DNA from: DP-20 sp964539925
GTDB taxonomy: Bacteria; Desulfobacterota; Binatia; UBA9968
Assembly (NCBI GenBank): GCA_964539925.1
Contig: CAZILB010000003.1
Span: 1 to 59,108 of the forward strand
DNA length: 59,108 nucleotides
Direction: 5' to 3'
Of the stretch, positions 26,210 through 35,588 are shown one piece after another (the stretch's first letter is position 1; each line of letters starts with the position of its first letter). The notes beneath the pieces are model-generated. The model did not search any database. It saw only the letters and a program-made list of their open reading frames with translations, and had not been told where the DNA came from. The position numbers and the translations under genes are program-made.

Positions 26210-26929
26210 TTAGAATTTTTCCAGCCACTCGCGTTGCCGGTAGCGCGTACGAGCCAATCGTTCGATGGCATCCCAGGGTACGCCCGTGAGCTCGCCATCG
26301 GCCGCCCACGCCTCGATCAATCCGCCGCGCATTTCGTGCGAAGCCAGTTTGAGATTGACGACAAAGTCGGCATGGGCCCGCTGCCGGCGGTACTCCGGCT
26401 CCCTCTCCGGCATCGAGAGGCAACGTTCGATCAAGGGCAACTCAAAATCCAGCAAGAAAGTTCCATGCACAAGCACCCAGGTCCGTTTGCGGTACTGCGA
26501 ATTGCCGGAGAACTTGCGCCCCCCCGTTGTCAGATCGCTGATCCCCTCGATGCTTACCTTTACGTCCGTTAATTTTTCGATAAGTCCTCGATGCCGCCCC
26601 AAGACATGCCTAAATGTCTCACCGACCGACCCGATCCTCTCCGCGTGGGCATTGACAATCAGCGAATAATTGAGACATCCCGGCCCTTGTACCACCGCGC
26701 CGCCGCCGCTCAGGCGGCGCAACACCGGAATTCCCGCCGCCGCGCACGCCGGCAAGCGCGCTTCCAAATGAAGTTTGTTTGAATGGCCGAGGACGACGAA
26801 GGGCCGTGGGGCCTGCCAGATGCGCAGCACCGGTTCTTTCATTCGGCCTGCCTCAAACAAGCTCAAAATCGCTTCGTCGCATGCGAGGTTGCTCGCGGGA
26901 TCGGCAAAACTCAGATCGAGATATTTCAT
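26210..26929 (-). CDS. lplA: Lipoate--protein ligase family protein
   Basis: A 239-aa LplA/LipM-type transferase that attaches lipoate or octanoate to E2 and H proteins. Signatures are NLACDEAIL, VVLGHSNKLHLE, PVLRRLSGGGAVVQGPGCLNYS and TTGGRKFSGNSQYRKRTWVLVHG, which include the Arg-Gly-Gly lipoyl-AMP loop and the catalytic Lys. No C-terminal accessory domain is seen. It is divergent from aceE with 61 bp between starts, which fits a role in lipoylating the E2 encoded at 29736-31043. Confidence 0.9.
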   Translation of the reverse strand: MKYLDLSFADPASNLACDEAILSLFEAGRMKEPVLRIWQAPRPFVVLGHSNKLHLEARLPACAAAGIPVLRRLSGGGAVVQGPGCLNYSLIVNAHAERIGSVGETFRHVLGRHRGLIEKLTDVKVSIEGISDLTTGGRKFSGNSQYRKRTWVLVHGTFLLDFELPLIERCLSMPEREPEYRRQRAHADFVVNLKLASHEMRGGLIEAWAADGELTGVPWDAIERLARTRYRQREWLEKF

Positions 26930-26990
26930 TGCGCTCAGTTGATTTTGCGGGCGTTTTGTTGTCTGTTAAAAACTTAAGGAGCGAGCGTAC

Positions 26991-29711
26991 ATGGAACCCG
27001 AAAAAAAAGAACTTAGCACCGGGAGCTCGATCAATGGCGATCACGAGAACAACAAAGGCCCCAGAAACGACCGCCACAAATGGATCGCATCGCTCGAATT
27101 TATTCTCGATTATATTTTAAGAAACGAGCAATCGGAACAGGCCACTCGCTTGATCGAGGAGCTGACCGACCGTTTGCGCGATTCCGGTCTCAAGATTCCG
27201 CAGTCGGTGAGCACGCCTTATATCAACACGATCCCGCCGGAAAGAGAGCCCCCCTATCCCGGCAACCGCGAAATCGAGCGGCGTATCAAGAGCTATGTGC
27301 GCTGGAATGCCATGGCCATGGTGGTAAAAGCCAACCGCATTCATCCAGATATCGGGGGCCATATTTCCACCTACGCCTCCTCCGCGACCCTGTACGAAGT
27401 GGGCCACAATCATTTTTTTCGCGGCGGCGACGGCGAGAGCGCCGCTGACATGATTTATTTTCAAGGCCACGCCTCCCCCGGAGCCTACTCGCGGGCTTAC
27501 GTGGAGTGGCGCATCAACGCGCCCAAACTGCATCATTTTCGCCAGGAGCTTTCCGCCGTCGGCGGAGTTTCATCCTACCCGCATCCTTACCTGATGCCCG
27601 ACTTCTGGCAGTTTCCATCCGTCTCCATGGGCCTCGCGCCGATCATGTCGATCTACCAGGCGCGCTTCCTGCGCTACCTTAAGAGCCGGGGTTTGCTGAC
27701 CGGCGAAGAGCCGCGCGTCTGGTGTTTTCCCGGCGACGGCGAGATGGACGAGCCGGAATCTTCCGGCGCTTTGACGTTGGCGTCGCGCGAAAATCTCGAC
27801 AATCTTATCTGGGTCGTGAATTGCAATTTGCAGCGCCTCGACGGCCCCGTCCGGGGCAACGGCAAAATTATTCAGGAGCTCGAGGCGCTTTTCCGCGGCG
27901 CCGGGTGGAATGTCATCAAGGTCATTTGGGGCTCGGATTGGGATGCGCTGCTGCAAGCCGACGACAAAGGCCTTCTGCTCAAGCGCATGGAGGAGGTCGT
28001 CGACGGCGACTATCAGAAGTATTCCGTCGAGCCCGGAAGCTACACCCGCAAACAATTCTTCGGGAAATACCCCGAACTTTTGGCGATGGTCAATCATCTG
28101 ACCGACGATCAAATCCGCAAGCTTCTCCGCGGCGGCCACGACCCCATGAAAGTATACGCCGCGTATAAAGCCGCCGTCGAGCACAAAGGCGGGCCGACGG
28201 TGATCCTGGCCAAGACCGTCAAGGGCTACGGTCTGGGCGAAGCCGGCGAAGGCCGAAATGTCACCCATCAACAGAAGAAATTGAACGAGCGCGAGCTGCG
28301 CGAGTTCCGCACCCGCTTCGACATACCATTGCCCGACGAAGAAGTGGTCGAGGCGCCTTTCTACCGACCGCCGCTCGATAGCCCGGAGACCCAATATCTG
28401 CTCGAGCGTCGCAAGCAATTGCGCGGCTTCGTTCCTCAACGCAGGGTCAGGACCAAGCCCTTGGGCTTGCCGGGGGACGCCGATTACGCGGAACTCCTCA
28501 AAGGTTCCGGCGAGCACTCCATGTCGACGACCATGGCGGCGGTGAGGCTATTGAGCAAGCTGCTGCGCCATGAGGATTTTGGCCGGCACATTGTGCCGAT
28601 CATCCCCGATGAGGCGCGAACCTTCGGCATGGATTCCCTGTTTCGCCAAGTCGGCATTTATTCTCCCAAAGGCCAGCTTTACGAGCCCGTGGACCGGGAG
28701 ACCCTGCTTTTCTACAACGAGGCCAAGGACGGACAGATTCTTGAGGAAGGGATCACCGAAGCCGGGTCCATGTCCTCCTTCATTGCTGCCGGGACCGCCT
28801 ACGCGAACCTCGGCGTCGACATGGTGCCTTTTTACTTTTACTACTCCATGTTCGGCTTCCAGCGCATCGGCGATCTGATCTGGGCCGCGGCGGACAGCAA
28901 GGCCAAAGGCTTTCTACTCGGCGCCACCGCCGGCCGCACGACGCTTAACGGCGAAGGGTTGCAACACCAAGATGGCCACAGCCACTTGCTGGCCAGCACC
29001 GTTCCGACATTGTTCACCTACGATGCCGCATTCGGCTATGAAATCGCCCATATCATTAGAGACGGCCTGCGCCGCCTTTATGCCGAGGGCGAAGAATATT
29101 TTTATTATCTGACGCTTTACAATGAAAGCTACAACATGCCGGTAATGCCGCCGGGCGTCGAAGAGGGAATTCTTAAAGGTCTGTACCGATTCAAGCCCGC
29201 GAGCAAAGGAAAGAAATTCAAGGCGCATATCCTTGGCAGCGGCCCGCTACTGCGCGAAGCGCTTCGCGCTCAGGAGCTGTTGGCCGAGCAGTTCGACGTG
29301 TCGGCCGACGTCTGGAGCGCGACCAGTTATAAACTGTTGCGCGGCGATGCACTCCGAATCAAACGCTGGAACATGCTCCACCCCACCGCGGCGCCGAAGA
29401 AATCCTACCTCGAATCCGTTCTACAAGACGAGGAAGGAGCTTTTGTCGCGGTGTCGGACTACATGAAAATGGTTCCGGACCAGATCGCTCCGTGGGTCCC
29501 CGGCGGCCTGCTGAGTCTCGGCACGGATGGTTTCGGGCGCAGCGACACGCGGATCAATCTCAGGAGATTTTTTGAGGTCGATGCCGAGATGACCACGGTC
29601 GCAACCCTCTACGCGCTCTATCAAAAAGGCTTATTGCCGGCACAAACGGTCGAAGAAGCTATCAAAAAACTCGGTATCGACGCGGAAAAGTCATTCCCCT
29701 TCTACCTCTAG
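26991..29711 (+). CDS. aceE: Pyruvate dehydrogenase E1, homodimeric type
   Basis: A 906-aa AceE that decarboxylates pyruvate with thiamine diphosphate and acetylates the lipoyl group of E2. The ThDP-binding motif is in CFPGDGEMDEPESSGALTLA and onward to NLDNLIWVVNCNLQ. N-terminal HISTYASSATLYEVGHNHFF and the central GHDPMKVYAAYKAA, plus FGMDSLFRQVGIYSPKGQLY, are diagnostic for the homodimeric form. The acidic N-terminus (first 35 residues) is longer than in E. coli AceE. AAGGAG precedes the ATG. It is first in the aceE-aceF-lpdA operon. Confidence 0.97.
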   Translation: MEPEKKELSTGSSINGDHENNKGPRNDRHKWIASLEFILDYILRNEQSEQATRLIEELTDRLRDSGLKIPQSVSTPYINTIPPEREPPYPGNREIERRIKSYVRWNAMAMVVKANRIHPDIGGHISTYASSATLYEVGHNHFFRGGDGESAADMIYFQGHASPGAYSRAYVEWRINAPKLHHFRQELSAVGGVSSYPHPYLMPDFWQFPSVSMGLAPIMSIYQARFLRYLKSRGLLTGEEPRVWCFPGDGEMDEPESSGALTLASRENLDNLIWVVNCNLQRLDGPVRGNGKIIQELEALFRGAGWNVIKVIWGSDWDALLQADDKGLLLKRMEEVVDGDYQKYSVEPGSYTRKQFFGKYPELLAMVNHLTDDQIRKLLRGGHDPMKVYAAYKAAVEHKGGPTVILAKTVKGYGLGEAGEGRNVTHQQKKLNERELREFRTRFDIPLPDEEVVEAPFYRPPLDSPETQYLLERRKQLRGFVPQRRVRTKPLGLPGDADYAELLKGSGEHSMSTTMAAVRLLSKLLRHEDFGRHIVPIIPDEARTFGMDSLFRQVGIYSPKGQLYEPVDRETLLFYNEAKDGQILEEGITEAGSMSSFIAAGTAYANLGVDMVPFYFYYSMFGFQRIGDLIWAAADSKAKGFLLGATAGRTTLNGEGLQHQDGHSHLLASTVPTLFTYDAAFGYEIAHIIRDGLRRLYAEGEEYFYYLTLYNESYNMPVMPPGVEEGILKGLYRFKPASKGKKFKAHILGSGPLLREALRAQELLAEQFDVSADVWSATSYKLLRGDALRIKRWNMLHPTAAPKKSYLESVLQDEEGAFVAVSDYMKMVPDQIAPWVPGGLLSLGTDGFGRSDTRINLRRFFEVDAEMTTVATLYALYQKGLLPAQTVEEAIKKLGIDAEKSFPFYL

Positions 29712-29735
29712 AGAATCAACTCGAGCAATTCCTCC

Positions 29736-31043
29736 ATGGACGTCAAACTTCCACAGCTTGCTGAAGGCGTAGAGTCCGGCACAGTGGTCGGCATCCTGGT
29801 TGCCGAAGGGCAGGAAATCAAGAAAGACCAGCCGATCATGGAGTTGGAAACGCAGAAGGCGGTAGGCTCCATCCCCGCTCCCGCGGCCGGCATCGTCACG
29901 AAGGTCCACGTCAAACAGGGCATGGAAGTGTCGGTAGGCCAGACGCTGATCAGCGTCGACACCGGCTCCAGCGCGCCGGCCGCTTCGCCCTCCGTAGCCA
30001 GAGAGCCGCAAGCCGCCGACCACGGCTCATCGCCAACCTCAACCACAAATGAACCGCGCGGCCCGACCGAATCGCCCTCGGCGCCGGCCGACTTTCAATA
30101 CGCATCCAAGACTGGGGCTCCGCCGCCGGCGCCACCATCGATCCGAAAGATTGCCCGCGAGCTGGACATCGACTTGACGCGCATTCGCGGCAGCGAGGCG
30201 GGCGGCCGCATCACGCTCGCCGACGTGCGCGCCTACATACAACGGCTGCAGCAACTCGCGGCGCAGGCGGCGCCCGCAACGGCCGCGGCGCAAACGACTC
30301 GCGCTGCGGCTGCCGAAGCGATCGACTTTGCCAAATGGGGCCCGATCCGGCGCGAGAAGTTGTCCCCGCTCCGTCGTACGGTCAGCCGTCGCATGGTGGA
30401 GTCGTGGACGTCGATACCCAAGATCAATCAATTTGCCGACGCCGATATCACGGCGCTTATGGCGCTGCGCAGGAAACACGCGCCGGCTTACGAGAAAAAG
30501 GGCGGCCGCTTGACGCTCACGTCGTTTTTGCTCGTTGTGCTTGGCCGCGCCCTGCAGAAGCACCCGCGCGCCAACGCCAGCCTGGACGAAACGGCTCAGG
30601 AGATTATTTACAAAGACCACTGCCATATTGGTGTCGCCGTGGATACCGAAAGCGGCCTGATCGTGCCAATCTTGCGCGATGTCGATAAAAAGAACGTATT
30701 GCAGCTTTCCGAGGAACTGCACGAGCTTACCGAGAAAACGCGCCAGCGCAAGGTGGCCCTAGAAGAACTTCAAGGCGGCACGTTTACCATATCCAATCAG
30801 GGGAGCATCGGCGGCAGCCACTTTACGCCGATCATCTACGCACCGCAGGTCGCCATTCTAGGCGTCGGACGAAGCGAGGAGAAAGCGGTAGTCGTCGACG
30901 GCAAAATCGCCGTTCGAAGCATTCTGCCGCTCTGCCTCGCCTATGATCACCGCGTTCTCGACGGCGCCGACGCGGTGCGCTTCCTCAAAGACGTGATCGC
31001 CGCACTGGAGGCCTTCGACGAATCGGTGTTAAAGCTTAAGTAG
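29736..31043 (+). CDS. aceF: Pyruvate dehydrogenase E2, dihydrolipoyl acetyltransferase
   Basis: A 435-aa E2. Residues 1-75 are one lipoyl domain with the lipoylated Lys in MELETQKAVGSIPAP. A Pro/Ala/Ser linker follows. The peripheral-subunit binding domain is SIRKIARELDIDLTRIRGSE and on through GGRITLADVRAYI. The catalytic acyltransferase domain ends with LAYDHRVLDGADAVRFL, carrying the H-x3-DG active site. There is a single lipoyl domain, whereas E. coli has three. It is 24 bp downstream of aceE and 9 bp upstream of lpdA. Confidence 0.96.
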   Translation: MDVKLPQLAEGVESGTVVGILVAEGQEIKKDQPIMELETQKAVGSIPAPAAGIVTKVHVKQGMEVSVGQTLISVDTGSSAPAASPSVAREPQAADHGSSPTSTTNEPRGPTESPSAPADFQYASKTGAPPPAPPSIRKIARELDIDLTRIRGSEAGGRITLADVRAYIQRLQQLAAQAAPATAAAQTTRAAAAEAIDFAKWGPIRREKLSPLRRTVSRRMVESWTSIPKINQFADADITALMALRRKHAPAYEKKGGRLTLTSFLLVVLGRALQKHPRANASLDETAQEIIYKDHCHIGVAVDTESGLIVPILRDVDKKNVLQLSEELHELTEKTRQRKVALEELQGGTFTISNQGSIGGSHFTPIIYAPQVAILGVGRSEEKAVVVDGKIAVRSILPLCLAYDHRVLDGADAVRFLKDVIAALEAFDESVLKLK

Positions 31044-31052
31044 AAATCTTCT

Positions 31053-32471
31053 ATGGAACCGATCACGACCGAAATTTTAGTTTTGGGGGCGGGGCCCGGG
31101 GGATACACGGCCGCATTTTACGCCGCCGACAAGGGCAAAAAAGTTACCCTCGTCGAACAGAACCCGCGGCTCGGCGGCGTCTGCATGAACGTCGGCTGCA
31201 TCCCATCCAAAGCCCTGCTCCACGCCACAGCCCTGCTGCGGGAGGCGAAAGAATCAACACGCCGCGGGATTGAATTTGGCGCGCCCAACATCGACCTCGA
31301 CAAGCTGCGGGCATGGAAAGAATCGATACTCGAAAAACTCGGCCAGGGCATTAAAACCTTGGCGCAACATCGCGGCGTCGAGATCGTCCACGGACGAGGC
31401 CACTTCGAAGATTCGCACACGTTGCGCGTTGAGACTGAGGCTGGACAAAAGTTCATCCGCTACGATAAGGCGGTCATAGCGGTCGGCTCCAAACCCGCCA
31501 TGCCCAATGCTTTCGATCTGGGCAACCGGCGGATCATGACCTCCACCGAGGCCTTGGAGTTGCCCGATATTCCACAAAACCTGCTGGTCGTCGGCGGCGG
31601 ATATATCGGCATGGAGCTCGGTACCGTTTATGCAGCCCTTGGCAGCCATGTCGTGGTGATCGAGGCCCTGCCCTCGATACTCGCCGGCGTGGACTCCGAT
31701 CTGGTGCGGCCGGTGATGCGGGTCGCGCAAAAGACTTTCAAGGAAATTCGTCTCAACACCAAAGTTTTGAAAATGGCCACCGCCGGCAAACAGATCAAAG
31801 TCACTATGGAGACAAACAAGGAGCCGCGCGAGGAGCTTTTCGACCGCGTGCTTGTCAGCGTCGGCCGTGCGCCCAACTATACCGATCTGGGGCTGCAAAA
31901 CACCAAAGTGACCAAGGACGACAAAGGCTTCATTCATTGCAACGCCCAGCAGCAGACCGACGATCCGAACATCTACGCCATCGGCGACGTCAATGGCGGT
32001 GCGCTGCTCGCCCATCGGGCTTCTAAGGAAGCGAAGATCGCCGTCGAAGCCATGCTCGAGGAAGCGAGCGCCTTCGACAACGTCGTCATCCCCGCGGTGG
32101 TTTTTACCGATCCGGAGGTCGCCTGGTGCGGTCTCACGGAATCGCAGGCGAAAGAAAAAGGGATCGAAGTCCGTGTGGCCAAATTTCTCTGGGGAGCTTC
32201 CGGCCGCGCCCTTACCCTCGATCGGCCCGACGGCCTCACCAAGCTCATTATCGAACCCGACACCGAGCGCATTGTCGGCGTCGGCATCGCCGGCGCCGGC
32301 GCCGGCGAACTGATTAGCGAAGGCGTCCTGGCGGTCGAGATGGGGGCTACGGCGCGCGATCTCGCCGAATCGGTTCACCCCCATCCCACCCTCTCCGAAA
32401 CCCTGATGGAAGCGGCCGAGTCTTTTTACGGAACGGCGACGCACATCCTTTCCCGGCGCCCCGGCTCCTGA
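31053..32471 (+). CDS. lpdA: Dihydrolipoyl dehydrogenase (E3)
   Basis: A 472-aa FAD-dependent disulfide oxidoreductase. The FAD motif is LVLGAGPGGYTAAFYAAD, the redox-active disulfide is in GGVCMNVGCIPSKALL, the NAD motif is LLVVGGGYIGMELGTVYAAL, and the second FAD motif is IYAIGDVNGGALLAHRA. The catalytic His-Glu pair is in HPHPTLSETLMEA. It re-oxidises the dihydrolipoyl group of E2. Position as the third gene of the PDH operon supports the role. Confidence 0.96.
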   Translation: MEPITTEILVLGAGPGGYTAAFYAADKGKKVTLVEQNPRLGGVCMNVGCIPSKALLHATALLREAKESTRRGIEFGAPNIDLDKLRAWKESILEKLGQGIKTLAQHRGVEIVHGRGHFEDSHTLRVETEAGQKFIRYDKAVIAVGSKPAMPNAFDLGNRRIMTSTEALELPDIPQNLLVVGGGYIGMELGTVYAALGSHVVVIEALPSILAGVDSDLVRPVMRVAQKTFKEIRLNTKVLKMATAGKQIKVTMETNKEPREELFDRVLVSVGRAPNYTDLGLQNTKVTKDDKGFIHCNAQQQTDDPNIYAIGDVNGGALLAHRASKEAKIAVEAMLEEASAFDNVVIPAVVFTDPEVAWCGLTESQAKEKGIEVRVAKFLWGASGRALTLDRPDGLTKLIIEPDTERIVGVGIAGAGAGELISEGVLAVEMGATARDLAESVHPHPTLSETLMEAAESFYGTATHILSRRPGS

Positions 32472-32523
32472 CCTGATCCGTTTGCCGGTATTTTTCATGC
32501 TCCAAGGAAAAGCGGCATCGTCG

Positions 32524-32565
32524 ATGGCGGGGCAACTCCGGCGGAGTTGCCCCGCCATTTTTGTT
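32524..32565 (+). terminator. Rho-independent terminator after lpdA
   Basis: A perfect 16-bp inverted repeat (32524-32539 with 32543-32558, GC-rich, loop GGC) is followed by TTTTGTTT. It lies 53 bp after the lpdA stop and ends the pyruvate dehydrogenase operon. It is the strongest hairpin terminator seen in the window. Confidence 0.92.
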
Positions 32566-32792
32566 TGCGATGCGTGATCCGGGCTTGCAATCCGCACAAA
32601 AGGCGCCGATCGAATCATCCATGTCGGAGACGCGCCCGCCGCGTCTGTCCCCGGGTTTGGTTTTTAGTCCTCCCCGATTCCTGTCAATTTCCCCTTGGAA
32701 TTGAGCGCAGAACTGTGGCAGATTGACCCCTAGCGGGAAAACGGGTATTCGCCGCACGGCGGACTTTACGGCCGGAATCGCGAGGTGTCGTT

Positions 32793-33953
32793 TTGATCAA
32801 CCACGAACGATTGAAAAATCTTCTCATCGAGCTTATCAAAATCGACAGTCTGTCGCGCAAAGAACGCGACGTGGCCATGCGTCTCAAGCGCGAACTGGAA
32901 GACTTGGGAGCGACGGTTTTCATCGATGACGCGGGCGAAAAGATCGGTGGCAACGTCGGTAATCTCATCGCTCATTTTCGTGGCACGGCGGCCGATACCA
33001 AGCCGCTCCTGCTTTCCGCCCATATGGATACGGTGGTGCCCGGGGAAGGTATCGTGCCGGTACTGGACGGCGATATCCTGCGCAGCGACGGCCGCACGGT
33101 TCTCGGGGGCGACGACAAGAGCGGAGTCGCGATCATCTGCGAAGTGTTGCGCGTGATGAAGGAGAATCGTCTTCCCTGCAGCGACATCGACGTGGTCTTC
33201 ACCATCTGTGAGGAAGCCGGCTTAATCGGCGCAAAATGCCTCGACGTGGGCAGACTGCGTGCGCGCACCGGACTGGTTCTCGACAGTGATTCGGTGGGAT
33301 ACTTATTCACCAGGGCGCCGGCGGCCAATCGCATGGAGTTCCATGTCCATGGCCTGGAAGCCCATGCCGGAGTTTGTCCAGAGAAAGGCATCAATGCGAT
33401 CAAGGTCGCTGCCGAGGGTATTGCGCAAATGCAACTGGGCCGTATCGATTTTGAAACCACCGCCAACATCGGGGTCGTCGAAGGCGGCATGGCGGTCAAC
33501 ATCGTGCCTAACCGGGTGGTTCTCCGGGGCGAATCACGCAGCCACAGTCAGGAAAAACTCGATCGTCAGACATGGCACATGCAGAGTTGCCTGGAAGAAG
33601 CCGCGGCGCGCCATGTATTGGAGTTGAACGGCAAACGACATCAGGCTCGAGTCGAAGCAAAGATCGCACGCGATTACGACCGAATGGACGTCCCGGAAAG
33701 CGCTCCGATCGTCCAATTGGTGCACGCCGCGGCGAACAATTTGAATCTGGAAGTTAAAACCACCGCGACGGGCGGCGGCTGCGACGCCAACGTGTTCAAT
33801 CAGAAAGGGCTGGTGGTGGCCAATCTCGCCACCGGAATGCGCGAAATCCACACGGTTCACGAATGGCTTGATCTGAAGGACCTGCAACTTTCCGCGCAGA
33901 TGGTCCTGGAAATCGCCAAGCTCAATGCCAACACCGCAACGGGAATCCGGTAA
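32793..33953 (+). CDS. M20-family peptidase (PepT-like)
   Basis: A 386-aa zinc-dependent aminopeptidase or amidohydrolase of the M20 family. The first metal motif is LLLSAHMDTVVPGEG, the bridging Asp is in VLGGDDKSGVAII, and the catalytic Glu pair is in FTICEEAGLIGAK. The dimerisation domain contains HGLEAHAGVCPEKGINAI, and a late His is in REIHTVHEWLDL. It most resembles tripeptide peptidase PepT. It starts with TTG at 32793 behind GAGGTG. It lies after the PDH terminator and stands alone. Confidence 0.9.
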   Translation: MINHERLKNLLIELIKIDSLSRKERDVAMRLKRELEDLGATVFIDDAGEKIGGNVGNLIAHFRGTAADTKPLLLSAHMDTVVPGEGIVPVLDGDILRSDGRTVLGGDDKSGVAIICEVLRVMKENRLPCSDIDVVFTICEEAGLIGAKCLDVGRLRARTGLVLDSDSVGYLFTRAPAANRMEFHVHGLEAHAGVCPEKGINAIKVAAEGIAQMQLGRIDFETTANIGVVEGGMAVNIVPNRVVLRGESRSHSQEKLDRQTWHMQSCLEEAAARHVLELNGKRHQARVEAKIARDYDRMDVPESAPIVQLVHAAANNLNLEVKTTATGGGCDANVFNQKGLVVANLATGMREIHTVHEWLDLKDLQLSAQMVLEIAKLNANTATGIR

Positions 33954-34039
33954 AACAGAAGGGGCGAGCAGTCGCCGGTTTAAATCGTACCCCGAAACCA
34001 CTACGCTTCGCCCGCGGCCTAAATTTTATAGTTAAGACT

Positions 34040-35485
34040 ATGCAAGCGGAAGAAATCGGCCTGCTGTTAAAGCAAGAGCGCGGGCAGTTTCTTGAATTTA
34101 TCAGCGCAATTGAATATCGCCGGGGTGCCGGCCAAAGGAAGCGCGAGGAAGACCTGGCTCGCGAGATCGTGCGGATTTTATCAGGCATGGCCAACGCCGA
34201 CGGCGGCACGATATTGGTCGGCGTCGAACCCGATAAGAGCGTTACCGGGATTCCCTACGATCACGACGAGCTCCAAAGCGTCATTCAAGCGCCGCAAAAT
34301 CTCCTGCGTCCCCGCTTGGGAGCTTCGGTTGAGAAAGTTCGTCTTGGCAATCTCCAACTGCTCAAGTTCGAGGTTGCTTCCGGCTTGGAAATTCATCGAA
34401 TCGCCGGCGGTCGATCGTTTTACCGGCTCGGCGCAGAAACGCCTTCGCTTCCCGCCGAGCAAATCCAATCTCTCAAAGAATCGAAAAAGTCGGTCTTCTA
34501 CGAGCGCCAGCAGATGTTAAATGCCACCTGGTACGACCTCGATCACGACCTCGTGCGAAGCTTTGCGAACAAAGTACAGGATGGCAAAGATCCCCAGAGT
34601 CTCCTTACGGAGAGTTACCACCTTCTCGACCACTCGCGCGGCCTTCCCTGCCCGAATTTGGCCGCCCTGCTTTTGTTCGCCAAAGACCCGACTCGCTGGC
34701 ACCCTCGCGCCGGCATCGATTTCGTCAAATACGATGGCACCGAGCGCCGACACGGCAGCTCTCTCAACGTCGTCAAGCGCATTCGCTTCGAGGCGCCCCT
34801 CGCCCGCCTCGTCGATGAAGCGGTAGGCCGAATCAAAGAGCATATCCGCGAACGCACCATCCTGCACGATCTGTTCTTTCGCGAGCGGCTGGAATATCCA
34901 ACATTTGCGTGGCAGGAGGCCGTGGTGAACGCCGTCGCGCACCGCGATTACGCGCTCACCGGCGCATCCATTGAGGTCTGGATGTTTGACGATCATATCA
35001 CCGTGCGCAGCCCGGGGTTGCCGCCGCCGCCCGTCACGCTGGAGCAGCTCCGACAACAAAAAAGCCTTCACTTTTCGCGCAATCCGCTAATCGTCCGCAC
35101 TCTGGCCGACCTCGGCTACCTGCGCGAGATGGGCGAAGGCGTGCCGCGCATCTATCAGGAGATGGAGACCTACGGCCTTAACCCGCCAGAGTTGTCCGCC
35201 GAGGGGTTCGTTTTTTCAGTCACCTTGCGTAACGCGCCGATCTACGACGAAGCCACCTTGTTGTGGCTGAACCAGTTTAGCGGCTCGCAGATCAGCTTGC
35301 GCCAGCGGCGGCTGCTCGCTTACGCCTACTGTCACGGCAAGACTTTTTCGACCACGGAATACGAGCGGATCGCCGAAGTGGACCGAGACACCGCTTATCG
35401 GGACATTCGCGCCATGGTCAAAACCGGTATCGTCGTACCGCTGAAACCAAAGAGCCGGAGTTATCGGATCATCGAGAGGTTATGA
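34040..35485 (+). CDS. Schlafen/AlbA_2-domain regulator with HATPase_c_4 and winged-helix end
   Basis: A 481-aa protein. Residues 10-150 form the Schlafen AlbA_2 domain: LEFISAIEYRR, VRILSGMANADGGTILVGV and the FYRLG strand. Residues 280-390 carry a divergent GHKL ATPase: EYPTFAWQEAVVNAVAHRDY with the N-box-like segment and REMGEGVPRIYQEM. The last 80 residues look like a winged helix (TEYERIAEVDRDTAYRDIRAM). Proteins with this layout are usually called ATP-dependent or DNA-binding transcriptional regulators. No adjacent gene suggests a defence island. Its target is unknown. Confidence 0.85.
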   Translation: MQAEEIGLLLKQERGQFLEFISAIEYRRGAGQRKREEDLAREIVRILSGMANADGGTILVGVEPDKSVTGIPYDHDELQSVIQAPQNLLRPRLGASVEKVRLGNLQLLKFEVASGLEIHRIAGGRSFYRLGAETPSLPAEQIQSLKESKKSVFYERQQMLNATWYDLDHDLVRSFANKVQDGKDPQSLLTESYHLLDHSRGLPCPNLAALLLFAKDPTRWHPRAGIDFVKYDGTERRHGSSLNVVKRIRFEAPLARLVDEAVGRIKEHIRERTILHDLFFRERLEYPTFAWQEAVVNAVAHRDYALTGASIEVWMFDDHITVRSPGLPPPPVTLEQLRQQKSLHFSRNPLIVRTLADLGYLREMGEGVPRIYQEMETYGLNPPELSAEGFVFSVTLRNAPIYDEATLLWLNQFSGSQISLRQRRLLAYAYCHGKTFSTTEYERIAEVDRDTAYRDIRAMVKTGIVVPLKPKSRSYRIIERL

Positions 35486-35588
35486 CTCGCCGTGCGGTTT
35501 TAACGCCTGCGCTCCAAAGCTCATTTCGCCCCCCTTGGCCGACTCTCCGGACGGACTCCGGGATAAATCTTTTTTCGAGCCTTCGAAT

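Noticed and set aside
27570..28517. 315-codon open frame on the minus strand
   Set aside because: Antisense to aceE; composition typical of a shadow frame.
31254..32618. 454-codon open frame on the minus strand
   Set aside because: Antisense to lpdA, which has every catalytic motif.
34040..35485. Schlafen-type gene as part of a phage-defence island
   Set aside because: Neighbours are a peptidase and a methyltransferase of metabolic type; no nuclease or restriction gene nearby.
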